From: Flavobacterium lotistagni
GTDB taxonomy: Bacteria; Bacteroidota; Bacteroidia; Flavobacteriales; Flavobacteriaceae
Reading direction: 5' to 3'
Assembly: GCF_011392125.1 (NCBI RefSeq)
Contig: NZ_JAAJBU010000001.1
Location: 248,001-312,000, forward strand
DNA: 64,000 bases
The position numbers and the translations under genes were made by a program. Positions 16,814-25,517 of the stretch are shown here, piece after piece. The first letter of the stretch is position 1. Each line of letters begins with the position of its first letter. The notes below the pieces were generated by a model. That model saw nothing but the letters and a program-made list of their open reading frames with translations. It was not told the origin of the DNA and did no database searches.

Positions 16814-18070
16814 TCACATCCCCGTCCTGATCGCCTCCACCGGATCCAACCTAGAAGCCGAAATCGCCGGAAGCACGCCAGACAACAATCCGATAAAAGC
16901 CGAAAGACTGGTTCCCAAAACCACATTCCAGAAACCCAAAACGAATTCGAATTCCAGCGCGTGGGTTAAGACCAGCGAAATAATCCAGACCAAAAGCAAT
17001 CCGACAATTCCACCAATCACTGAAAGTATTACAGACTCGAACAGAAACTGGAAAAGAATGAATTTGTTCTTGGCTCCAAGCGATTTCTGAATTCCGATTA
17101 AGTTGGTGCGTTCTTTCACCGAAACGAACATGATGTTGGCAATCCCGAAGCCGCCCACCAGCAGTGAAAAACCGCTGATAATCCAACCGATGACATTCAT
17201 TTGACCTACTAAATTGTCAATCATATCGGTAAAACCTGACAAGATATTGATGAAGAAATTATCAATCTGGTCTGATTTCACACCGCGGAAATTACGGAGT
17301 TTTTGGGCAATCTGGGCTTTCAGCTCGTCGATATCAGTGCCTTTTTCTGGTTTGATGATGATTACCGGAAGCATCGAATCGTTCTTTTCGCCGTAGAGCC
17401 TGCGAACGAAATTGCTCGGTAGAAAAGCGGAAGTGTCATCGCCGCCGCCAATTTCAATACTAGAATCGCCTTTCTTTTTAGTCACGCCAATCACCGTAAA
17501 TCGTTGGCCATAAATACGAACGGTTTTACCGATTGGATCGCTTTGGTCGAACAAACTTTTAGCTACTTCAAAACCCAACACGATTACTGGTTTTCCGGAA
17601 TTGGATTCGGCTTCGTTGAAAAACCGGCCTTGTGAAAATTCCATGCGCTGGATATCAACAAATTCCGAAGTCACCGGAACCGTATTCACATCCGAAACCG
17701 ATTTAGACTCAAATTTCACGCTTTCCGTTGGTGCAAAAAACTGGTAGCAAAAAAAGTCGGCATGATTCACCACCGACTTTAGATATTGATACTCTTCGTA
17801 ATTCACGTTCGGAAATTGCTCCAGTTTCCATCGCGGAATATCGGTCGGGCCAAAACAAACACTGGTGAGGTACATCGTATTTTTATCGAGTGTGCTCAAA
17901 TCGCTTTTGATTTTACGATCCAAAGAATCCACAGCAGCTAAAACAGCGATAATAGAAAAAATCCCGATGGTTACTCCGAGCAACGATAATAAAGTGCGGA
18001 GTTTATTGGTGCGCAGCGCATTCATGGCAAAACTGAAACTCTCTTTGAGCAATCGAAAATAGACCAACAT
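16814..18070 (-). CDS. ABC transporter permease (MacB/FtsX type)
   Basis: A 418-residue inner-membrane protein with one N-terminal transmembrane helix (about 20-45, RTLLSLLGVTIGIFSIIAVL), a periplasmic MacB-core domain (about 50-270), and three C-terminal helices of the FtsX domain (GFSLLVGGFGIANIMFVSV, the ESVILSVIGGIVGLLL region, and the end SASRLDPVEAIRTGM). The conserved NIMFVSVKERTNLIGIQKSLGA is typical. Such permeases export peptides, lipoproteins or lipids or act as mechanotransmitters. No ATPase gene is next to it, so its partner is encoded elsewhere. Confidence 0.9.
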   Translation of the reverse strand: MLVYFRLLKESFSFAMNALRTNKLRTLLSLLGVTIGIFSIIAVLAAVDSLDRKIKSDLSTLDKNTMYLTSVCFGPTDIPRWKLEQFPNVNYEEYQYLKSVVNHADFFCYQFFAPTESVKFESKSVSDVNTVPVTSEFVDIQRMEFSQGRFFNEAESNSGKPVIVLGFEVAKSLFDQSDPIGKTVRIYGQRFTVIGVTKKKGDSSIEIGGGDDTSAFLPSNFVRRLYGEKNDSMLPVIIIKPEKGTDIDELKAQIAQKLRNFRGVKSDQIDNFFINILSGFTDMIDNLVGQMNVIGWIISGFSLLVGGFGIANIMFVSVKERTNLIGIQKSLGAKNKFILFQFLFESVILSVIGGIVGLLLVWIISLVLTHALEFEFVLGFWNVVLGTSLSAFIGLLSGVLPAISASRLDPVEAIRTGM

Positions 18071-18231
18071 AGCGCTTTATTTTTGTGAAGTAAAATTCAA
18101 GATTATTTCGAGAAAAACCTAATGAAAAAATATTGGCCCATTGGTGCGAATTTTTAAAATATTGTTACAACGACCTGACGGATTATCATTCCAAAAAACT
18201 ACTTTTGCGCTTTGAAAAACAACACTACTAC

Positions 18232-19758
18232 ATGAGCACAACAAAAACCATCCAATCGGCACTGATTTCGGTCTTTTCTAAAGACGGTTTGGAGCCTATC
18301 GTGAGAAAACTGCACGAACAAAACGTAACAATTTACTCTACCGGCGGCACAGAAGATTTTATTAAAAACCTAGGCATTCCGGTCGTTGCTGTGGAAGACA
18401 TCACTTCCTATCCGTCGATTTTGGGCGGACGAGTAAAAACTTTGCACCCCAAAATTTTCGGCGGTATTTTGAACCGTCAAGACAATCCGTCTGATGTGCA
18501 GCAAATGCAAGAATTCGACATTCCGCAAATTGATTTGGTGATTGTCGATTTGTATCCATTTGAAAAAACCGTCGCGTCTGGCGCTTCAGAAAACGAGATT
18601 ATCGAGAAGATCGACATCGGTGGCATTTCTCTAATTCGGGCTGCTGCGAAGAACTTCAAAGACACTGTGATTGTGGCTTCGATGAACGAATATGGTTTAT
18701 TGCTCGATTTGATTTCGTCACAAAATGGAGCGACCACACTCGAAAATAGAAGGCTTTTGGCCAGTAAGGCGTTTCATGTTTCCTCGCATTATGACACGGC
18801 AATTTTCAACTATTTTAACACCGACGATGCGATTTACAAACAAAGTATTGCTGACGGACAAGTTTTGCGTTACGGTGAAAACCCGCATCAGAAAGGCTTT
18901 TTCTTTGGCGATTTTGAGGCGATGTTCAAGAAGTTGCATGGCAAAGAACTGTCTTACAACAACCTGCTCGATGTAGATGCTGCGGTCAATTTGATTCTCG
19001 AGTTTAAAAACGACGCGCCTACTTTCGCTATTTTAAAACACAACAACGCTTGTGGCTTGGCGACAAGAAGTTCAATAAAAGAAGCTTACTTAGCGGCTTT
19101 GGCATGTGACCCGACCTCAGCTTTTGGCGGTGTTTTGATTGCCAACCAAAATATCGATAGTGCTACCGCAACTGAAATCAATGCGTTATTCTGCGAGGTA
19201 GTTATTGCTCCAGCCATTGATGCGGAAGCCATCGCCATCTTATCAGAAAAGAAAAACAGGATTATTCTGGTGCAAAATGAAGTGGATTTGCCGCAAACCC
19301 AAGTACGTACTTGCCTGAACGGATTGCTGGTGCAAGACCGAAATAACCTCACCGACAATAAAGCACATTTAAAAACCGTTACCCAAACAGCGCCGAGCGA
19401 AAGTGAAATAGAAGACTTATTGTTTGCTTCGAAAATTTGCAAAAACACCAAATCGAACACCATTGTGCTGGCCAAAAACAAAACTTTGATAGCTTCAGGA
19501 ACAGGTCAAACCTCGCGCGTTGACGCTTTGAAACAAGCTATCGAAAAGGCACAAACTTTCGGTTTTGAACTGCAAGGAGCCGTCATGGCGAGCGATGCTT
19601 TTTTCCCGTTTCCGGATTGCGTGCAGATTGCCAAAGAAGCTGGCATTACGGCAGTTATCCAGCCCGGCGGCTCGATCAAAGACGAATTGAGCATTGAATA
19701 TTGCAACCAAAATAAAGTTGCCATGGTATTTACAGGCACGCGTCATTTTAAACATTAA
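18232..19758 (+). CDS. purH: bifunctional AICAR formyltransferase / IMP cyclohydrolase
   Basis: Catalyses the last two steps of IMP synthesis. The 508-residue product starts at the ATG at 18232 (MSTTKTIQSALISVFSKDGL), which matches the family N-terminus; the longer frame from 18133 is unlike it. Residues 8-190 form the MGS-like cyclohydrolase domain (STGGTEDFIKNLGIPV, GGRVKTLHPKIFGGIL) and the rest the transformylase (LRYGENPHQKGFF, AILKHNNACGLA with the catalytic Lys-His, FFPFPDCVQIA, IQPGGSIKD). A TACTTTTG box lies at 18200-18207, 25 bases before the start. Confidence 0.97.
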   Translation: MSTTKTIQSALISVFSKDGLEPIVRKLHEQNVTIYSTGGTEDFIKNLGIPVVAVEDITSYPSILGGRVKTLHPKIFGGILNRQDNPSDVQQMQEFDIPQIDLVIVDLYPFEKTVASGASENEIIEKIDIGGISLIRAAAKNFKDTVIVASMNEYGLLLDLISSQNGATTLENRRLLASKAFHVSSHYDTAIFNYFNTDDAIYKQSIADGQVLRYGENPHQKGFFFGDFEAMFKKLHGKELSYNNLLDVDAAVNLILEFKNDAPTFAILKHNNACGLATRSSIKEAYLAALACDPTSAFGGVLIANQNIDSATATEINALFCEVVIAPAIDAEAIAILSEKKNRIILVQNEVDLPQTQVRTCLNGLLVQDRNNLTDNKAHLKTVTQTAPSESEIEDLLFASKICKNTKSNTIVLAKNKTLIASGTGQTSRVDALKQAIEKAQTFGFELQGAVMASDAFFPFPDCVQIAKEAGITAVIQPGGSIKDELSIEYCNQNKVAMVFTGTRHFKH

Positions 19759-19764
19759 TTTGTT

Positions 19765-19772
19765 TAACTTTG
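19765..19772 (+). promoter_or_regulatory. putative -7 promoter element upstream of mreB
   Basis: TAACTTTG matches TAnnTTTG and lies 42 bases before the mreB start, just after purH. It would drive the whole mre-mrdA-rodA cluster. No TTG is seen at the consensus distance. Confidence 0.4.
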
Positions 19773-19814
19773 TCCGTTAAAATTATATAACCATTATAAA
19801 CCCTTAAAAGACTT

Positions 19815-20843
19815 ATGGGATTTTTTGATTTCATGACCGAGGATATCGCGATAGACCTTGGTACCGCTAATACCTTAATCATCCACAATGACAAAGTGGT
19901 CATCGACAGCCCGTCGATTGTTGCCCGAGATAGAATCACCGGTAAAATTACCCACGTCGGGAAGGAAGCCAACATGATGCAAGGTAAAACGCATGAGAAT
20001 ATCAAAACCATTCGTCCGCTGAAAGATGGGGTTATCGCCGATTTCGACGCTTCGGAAAAAATGATTTCGATGTTCATCAAATCGATTCCGGCACTCAAGA
20101 AAAGAATGTTCACTCCTGCCCTTCGCATGGTAGTTTGTATTCCGTCGGGAATTACAGAAGTAGAGATGCGCGCGGTAAAAGAATCCTGTGAGCGCGTTAA
20201 CGGTAAAGAAGTTTATTTGATTCACGAACCTATGGCTGCTGCAATCGGTATCGGCATCGATATCATGCAACCTAAAGGAAATATGATTGTCGATATTGGT
20301 GGTGGAACTACCGAAATTGCTGTAATTGCGTTGGGCGGTATTGTTTGTGACAAATCGGTAAAAATCGCCGGTGACGTTTTCACGAACGATATTGTGTATT
20401 ACATGAGAACCCAACACAACTTATTTGTTGGAGAAAGCACCGCTGAAAAAATCAAAATTACCGTTGGAGCTGCTTTGGAAGAACTTGAAACGGCACCAGA
20501 CGATATGTCGGTTCAAGGTCGTGACTTGCTCACCGGTAAACCAAAACAAGTGGATGTTTCATATCGCGAAATCGCCAAAGCGCTAGACAAATCAATCCAA
20601 CGTATTGAAGACGCGGTAATGGAAACCTTATCGCAAACACCGCCCGAATTGGCTGCCGATATCTACAACACCGGAATTTATTTGGCCGGTGGTGGTTCGA
20701 TGCTGCGCGGTCTGGACAAGAGAATTTCTCAAAAAACAGATTTGCCTGTTTACATCGCTGAAGATCCGCTCAGAGCTGTAGTTCGCGGTACCGGAATGGC
20801 TTTAAAGAACATTCCTAAGTTCAGAAGTATCCTGATTAAATAA
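19815..20843 (+). CDS. mreB: rod shape-determining protein MreB (bacterial actin)
   Basis: Cytoskeletal ATPase that forms filaments on the inner membrane and guides the elongation machinery. The 342-residue length is normal. Actin-fold motifs are phosphate 1 (EDIAIDLGTANTLI), phosphate 2 (MIVDIGGGTTEIAVIALGG) and the adenosine segment (IYLAGGGSMLRGLDKRIS). First gene of a cluster with mreC, mreD, mrdA and rodA. Confidence 0.98.
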   Translation: MGFFDFMTEDIAIDLGTANTLIIHNDKVVIDSPSIVARDRITGKITHVGKEANMMQGKTHENIKTIRPLKDGVIADFDASEKMISMFIKSIPALKKRMFTPALRMVVCIPSGITEVEMRAVKESCERVNGKEVYLIHEPMAAAIGIGIDIMQPKGNMIVDIGGGTTEIAVIALGGIVCDKSVKIAGDVFTNDIVYYMRTQHNLFVGESTAEKIKITVGAALEELETAPDDMSVQGRDLLTGKPKQVDVSYREIAKALDKSIQRIEDAVMETLSQTPPELAADIYNTGIYLAGGGSMLRGLDKRISQKTDLPVYIAEDPLRAVVRGTGMALKNIPKFRSILIK

Positions 20844-20915
20844 TAGCCGGGCGCTGTACTAGTCAGCCAATCCGCCGAAACTATAAAACCGAGCTTTATA
20901 TTTATACTTTAGGAA

Positions 20916-21743
20916 ATGCAGCAAATATTCATTTTTATATTTAAAAACAGCTATCGATTGCTGTTTTTGCTGCTTTTGGTAGTATCGTTAACTTTCACGG
21001 TACAATCGCATTCCTATCACAGAAGCAAAGTAATCAGTTCAGCAAATTTTCTCAGTGGTGGTGTATACGAACAAATCAATTCGGTCAGCGAATACTTGAA
21101 CTTGAAAAAACAGAACGACGAGCTGGCTCTGGAGAACGCCCGATTAAAAAGCATCATCTTCAATACGAAAGATTCTATTCCGCCTGCCCGTTTGGATTCT
21201 ATTAAAGGCGTGCGTGCAGACGATATCATTGTTTCTAAAGTCATTCATAATTCCTATAGCGTTTACGAAAATTACCTCACCATTCAAGGCGGTTCCGCAA
21301 GAGGTATAAAGCCTGATATGGGCGTAATCAATAGCTCTGGAATCATCGGAATTGTAGACAAAACTTCAAAAAATTACGCCACGGTCATCAGTATCCTCAA
21401 TGTCAAATCGTTAATCAACGCCAAGATAAAAAAGACCAACCACTTTGGCTCTTTGGTTTGGAACGGAAAAAGTACCGGATTTGTGCAGCTCATCGATGTA
21501 CCGCGTCTGGCTTCGGTCAGGAAAGGCGACACGATTGTAACGGGCGGACAATCAGTAATCTTCCCTGAAAACATCGGAATTGGTACCATTGACAAGATTT
21601 ATATCGATAATAAGACCAATTATTATACGCTGAATGTGAAGCTCTTCAACGACATGACCAATCTGGGTCATATTTACATTATCAAGAGCAAAGACCGCGA
21701 CGAAATGATTCAATTACAAAAAAAACAGACTAATAATGAATAG
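20916..21743 (+). CDS. mreC: rod shape-determining protein MreC
   Basis: Periplasmic scaffold of the elongation complex that activates the PBP2-RodA pair. The 275-residue protein has a short cytoplasmic start, one membrane helix (about residues 12-28, YRLLFLLLLVVSLTF), a coiled coil (about 50-75, LNLKKQNDELALENARLKSI) and the MreC beta-domains from about 95 on (VIHNSYSVYENYLTIQGGSA, DMGVINSSGIIGIV, VRKGDTIVTGGQSVIFPENI). The end overlaps mreD by 8 bases. Confidence 0.95.
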   Translation: MQQIFIFIFKNSYRLLFLLLLVVSLTFTVQSHSYHRSKVISSANFLSGGVYEQINSVSEYLNLKKQNDELALENARLKSIIFNTKDSIPPARLDSIKGVRADDIIVSKVIHNSYSVYENYLTIQGGSARGIKPDMGVINSSGIIGIVDKTSKNYATVISILNVKSLINAKIKKTNHFGSLVWNGKSTGFVQLIDVPRLASVRKGDTIVTGGQSVIFPENIGIGTIDKIYIDNKTNYYTLNVKLFNDMTNLGHIYIIKSKDRDEMIQLQKKQTNNE

Positions 21744-22242
21744 TGCTGTATTGGTCAATATCGCCCGGTTCATACTGCTCTTAGCGGCGCAAATTCTTAT
21801 TTTCAACAATATGGATTTTCTGGGTTATATTAATCCGTATCCGTACATTTTGTTTATTATTTTGTATCCAGTAAACGGAAACAAAATTGGGTTGTTACTG
21901 GCGAGTTTCTTTTTGGGATTGGTTCTCGATATGTTCTGCAATTCCGGCGGCGTTCATGCTGCAGCTTGCTTGATTTTGGCCTATTACCGACCTTATATTT
22001 TTAAATTCTCTTTTGGGTTGAGTTACGAATACCAAACCGTGAAGCTCAATGATGTACTCACACCAGAGCGTTTTTCATTTTTGCTTATCGCGGTAGTTTT
22101 ACACCATTTTACTTTGTTCTTACTGGAGGTTTTTAGAATGACTTTTATTCTTGAGATTATCTTAAAAACCTTCCTCAGCACGTTGTTCACCTTACTGATG
22201 TGCATTATTATCATCTACCTAATTAAGCCCAGCAGACGATGA
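21736..22242 (+). CDS. mreD: rod shape-determining protein MreD
   Basis: A 168-residue inner-membrane protein with about five transmembrane helices, in the fixed position between mreC and mrdA. Recognisable traits are FLGYINPYPYILFIILYPV and the GLVLDMFCNSGGVHAAA segment (the LD-F-GG-H pattern of the MreD family). It overlaps mreC at the front and mrdA by 4 bases (ATGA) at the end. Confidence 0.92.
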   Translation: MNSAVLVNIARFILLLAAQILIFNNMDFLGYINPYPYILFIILYPVNGNKIGLLLASFFLGLVLDMFCNSGGVHAAACLILAYYRPYIFKFSFGLSYEYQTVKLNDVLTPERFSFLLIAVVLHHFTLFLLEVFRMTFILEIILKTFLSTLFTLLMCIIIIYLIKPSRR

Positions 22243-24179
22243 GAAAAGTACTATTGCCGACTGTAATCATCATAGGGACGATACTGCTGGTATTAAGGCT
22301 TTTTTACCTGCAAATCGTAGATGATTCTTTCAAACTCAAATCAGAGAACAACGCCATTAAAATCCAGTACGATTATCCGGAACGCGGTTATATTTATGAC
22401 CGAAACGGTGTGCTTTTGGTGGCCAATCAGCCTTCGTACGATATCATGGTCATTCCGCGTGAGATGAAAAACATCGACACTTTAGAATTTTGTAAGTTGC
22501 TCAGCATTCAAAAGGAAGATTTCATCAGGATCGTGGCCAAAGCGAAAGTCTACAGTCCGAGGCTTCCTTCGGTATTTTTGCCGCAACTCAATAAGTTGGA
22601 ATTTGCTGCTTTTCAGGAAAAAATCCGCAAGTTTCCTGGGTTCTACATTCAAAAACGTTCCTTGCGCGATTATCAGGTGAAGTTTGGTGCGAATGTTTTC
22701 GGATTCATTACCCAAGCCAATGAGCGAACCATTGCCAAAAACCCTTACTACAATAGCGGCGATTTGCTCGGAAAACAAGGAGTTGAAGAAAGTTACGAAA
22801 CGGTTTTACGCGGAATTAAAGGCGTGAAATACATCCAAAAAGACAAATACAATCGTGAAATCGGTTCTTACAAAGAAGGAAAATACGACACCATCGCTGT
22901 TCAAGGAAAAGACATTCACTTAACGATAGATGCTGAATTGCAGAAATATGGCGAAGAACTCATGATTAACAAAAGAGGCGGTATTGTTGCGATTGAACCT
23001 AAAACCGGAGAAATCCTAGCTTTGGTCACTGCTCCATCGTATGACCCAGCAATTTTAGTAGGTCGTCAACGCTCAAAAAACTACACCAAACTGTATCATG
23101 ATTCTATTGCCAAGCCTTTATACGACAGAGGTTTGTTGGCCGAATATCCACCGGGTTCGCCTTTTAAAATCTTGACCGGGCTTATCGCTTTGCAAGAAAA
23201 AGTAATTGATGAGAATACAACAGTATATTGCCGTCACGGATTCAGTTACGCGCGCGGGCGGTTCATGAAATGCCACTGCCATGGTGGTGCGCAGCAATTG
23301 CATCGCGGAATTTACGAATCTTGTAATGCCTATTTTGGTACGGTTTACATGAAAACCATCAACAAATATGTACGGCCCGCTGATGGTGTAGATGTTTGGA
23401 GCCGACACTTAAAAAGCTTCGGATTGGGTGAATTCATGGGTTATGATTTACCTACCGGACGACGCGGAAAAGCACCTACGTCGAAAACCTATAAACGAAT
23501 TTATCCGAACGGTGGTTGGCGAAGTACCGCTATCGTGTCTAACGCAATTGGTCAAGGAGAAGTACTCATGACGCCGATACAATTGGCCAATATGATGGCA
23601 GCGGTTTCCAATCATGGGTTTTACTATACGCCGCACATCATCAAATCGATCAAAGGCGAACAAATCGACAAGAAATTCCGCACCAAACACGTCACCACTG
23701 TGGATCGCAAATATTTCCAGCCGGTCATCGACGGTTTGTTCGATGTATACAATTTGGGAACCGCACACGCTTTACAAGTTGAAGGCATCGAAATTTGTGG
23801 AAAGACCGGTACCGCCGAGAACTTTACTAAAATCAATGGCAAACGTGTCAAACTTCAAGACCACTCGATTTTTGTGGCGTTTGCCCCTAGACATAATCCG
23901 AAAATTGCCATCGCTGTTTTGGTAGAAAATGGGTATTGGGGTGCCCGTTGGGCTGGCCCCATTACGAGTTTGATGATTGAGAAATACATCAAGAAAAAAA
24001 TTACGAGAACCGATCTTGAAAAACGCATGCTCGAAGGCAGTTTGCAAGGAGAATATGCCAAATACACCGGTAAAAAAGAAGTCGACAGTTTGTTGCTCAA
24101 ACCAAAAGCCGAAGTCCCGAGCAATCCCGACGAAAAACTCAAAGAAGCCAAAACGCCAGAAGAAGCAACGGAAAACTAA
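22239..24179 (+). CDS. mrdA: penicillin-binding protein 2 (peptidoglycan transpeptidase of the elongation machinery)
   Basis: Class B PBP that cross-links new peptidoglycan during cell elongation. The 646-residue protein has one N-terminal membrane anchor (about 5-23), the dimerisation domain (NERGYIYDRNG region and following) and a transpeptidase domain with the serine of SPFK in PPGSPFKILTG (SxxK), SCN in YESCNAYFG (SxN) and KTG in ICGKTGTAEN. The tail of about 45 residues after LEKRMLEGSL is charged and likely disordered. Overlaps mreD by 4 bases; rodA follows after 5 bases. Confidence 0.96.
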   Translation: MRKVLLPTVIIIGTILLVLRLFYLQIVDDSFKLKSENNAIKIQYDYPERGYIYDRNGVLLVANQPSYDIMVIPREMKNIDTLEFCKLLSIQKEDFIRIVAKAKVYSPRLPSVFLPQLNKLEFAAFQEKIRKFPGFYIQKRSLRDYQVKFGANVFGFITQANERTIAKNPYYNSGDLLGKQGVEESYETVLRGIKGVKYIQKDKYNREIGSYKEGKYDTIAVQGKDIHLTIDAELQKYGEELMINKRGGIVAIEPKTGEILALVTAPSYDPAILVGRQRSKNYTKLYHDSIAKPLYDRGLLAEYPPGSPFKILTGLIALQEKVIDENTTVYCRHGFSYARGRFMKCHCHGGAQQLHRGIYESCNAYFGTVYMKTINKYVRPADGVDVWSRHLKSFGLGEFMGYDLPTGRRGKAPTSKTYKRIYPNGGWRSTAIVSNAIGQGEVLMTPIQLANMMAAVSNHGFYYTPHIIKSIKGEQIDKKFRTKHVTTVDRKYFQPVIDGLFDVYNLGTAHALQVEGIEICGKTGTAENFTKINGKRVKLQDHSIFVAFAPRHNPKIAIAVLVENGYWGARWAGPITSLMIEKYIKKKITRTDLEKRMLEGSLQGEYAKYTGKKEVDSLLLKPKAEVPSNPDEKLKEAKTPEEATEN

Positions 24180-24184
24180 CCCAG

Positions 24185-25441
24185 ATGAAGAACCAAAGCG
24201 TTACCAATAATCTCGATTGGATGAGTGTATTTATCTACATAGTACTGGTCATTATGGGCTGGCTCAACATCTATTCGTCGTCTTTGTCTTTGTCTGAAGA
24301 TAATTCCATTCTCGACTTATCACAATTCTATGGCAAACAATTATTTAGTATCGGACTTGCAATTCCTTTGATTTTTATTGTTTTATCAGTTGAAGGAAAG
24401 TTCTACGAAAAATTCTCAGGTATTATTTATGTCATTGGTTTGTTTGCACTGGCGGGTTTGTTTGTCTTCGGAAAAACCGTTAAAGGTCAGGCCAACTGGT
24501 ATTCGTTCGGCGCTTTCGGGTTACAACCTTCAGAGTTTGTAAAAGCTGCAACTTCATTGGCTTTAGCAAAATATCTTAGCGATGTGCAAGTGAATCTCAA
24601 AGACACCAACCGACAAATTCAAGCACTCGCTATTATTTTTGTACCAGTGCTGCTCATTGCGGTTCATGACCCAGGAAGTGCACTTATTTTCATGTCTCTG
24701 TTTTTTGTATTATACCGCGAAGGCTTGCCACCTTGGTATTTATGGCTTGGATTTATCGCAATTATCTTATTTGTGCTCGCGTTAGTTCTAGAGCCTTGGG
24801 CTGTTATCTTAATTGCCGCCGGAGTGACTACACTAATTTATTTCAGAAGCCGAATAGTAGACCGCAACTGGATTGCTAGTGCCATCGCAATGGTCATGAT
24901 TTCAGGGTTTGTTTTCTCGGTAGATTATGTTTTCGAATCGGTTTTTAAACAACATCACCGAGATCGTTTTAATATTTTACTTGGCAAAGAAGTCGACATG
25001 AAAGGCATCGGTTACAACACCAACCAATCTGAAATTGCTATTGGTTCAGGCGGCTGGTTCGGGAAAGGTTTTCTCGAGGGTACGCAAACCAAAGGCGGCT
25101 TCGTTCCTGAGCAACACACCGATTACATTTTCACTACTGTGGGCGAAGAATGGGGTTTTTTGGGCTCACTAGCAGTAGTGGCATTATTCGTCGGACTGAT
25201 TTTCCGTATTATCTATTTAGCTGAACGGCAGAAAACGAAATTCAGTCGCGTGTACGGCTATTGTGTTGCCTGTATTTTATTTATCCATTTCTTTGTTAAT
25301 ATTGCGATGGTGGCCGGTATCTTCCCTACAATTGGAGTTCCGTTACCTTTCTTCTCTTACGGTGGCTCCGGGCTTTGGGGTTTCACTATTTTGCTATTCA
25401 TCTTCTTGAAAATGGATGCCAATAAGGTCAATGAATGGTAG
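24185..25441 (+). CDS. rodA: peptidoglycan glycosyltransferase RodA (SEDS family)
   Basis: Polymerises lipid II into glycan strands together with PBP2. The 418-residue protein has about ten transmembrane helices. Family marks are KTVKGQANWYSFGAFGLQPSEFVK, the aspartate-containing HDPGSALIF, and the C-terminal FPTIGVPLPFFSYGGSGLWG. It is the last gene of the mre cluster and is closed by a strong bidirectional terminator. Confidence 0.97.
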   Translation: MKNQSVTNNLDWMSVFIYIVLVIMGWLNIYSSSLSLSEDNSILDLSQFYGKQLFSIGLAIPLIFIVLSVEGKFYEKFSGIIYVIGLFALAGLFVFGKTVKGQANWYSFGAFGLQPSEFVKAATSLALAKYLSDVQVNLKDTNRQIQALAIIFVPVLLIAVHDPGSALIFMSLFFVLYREGLPPWYLWLGFIAIILFVLALVLEPWAVILIAAGVTTLIYFRSRIVDRNWIASAIAMVMISGFVFSVDYVFESVFKQHHRDRFNILLGKEVDMKGIGYNTNQSEIAIGSGGWFGKGFLEGTQTKGGFVPEQHTDYIFTTVGEEWGFLGSLAVVALFVGLIFRIIYLAERQKTKFSRVYGYCVACILFIHFFVNIAMVAGIFPTIGVPLPFFSYGGSGLWGFTILLFIFLKMDANKVNEW

Positions 25442-25464
25442 TTGAGAATAACAATACTTAACAT

Positions 25465-25500
25465 AAAAAAACCGCTGATTTATGCAACAGCGGTTTTTTT
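25465..25500. terminator. bidirectional intrinsic terminator between rodA and prc
   Basis: A perfect 13-bp stem (25465-25477 with 25488-25500) including A7 and T7 flanks around CCGCTG / CAGCGG, with a 10-base loop. It serves both convergent genes. Confidence 0.92.
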
Positions 25501-25517
25501 GTAGTACCAAAATCATC

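Noticed and set aside
18133..18231. ATG at 18133 as start of purH
   Set aside because: The 33 residues before MSTTKTIQ are not conserved in the family and contain the putative promoter box.
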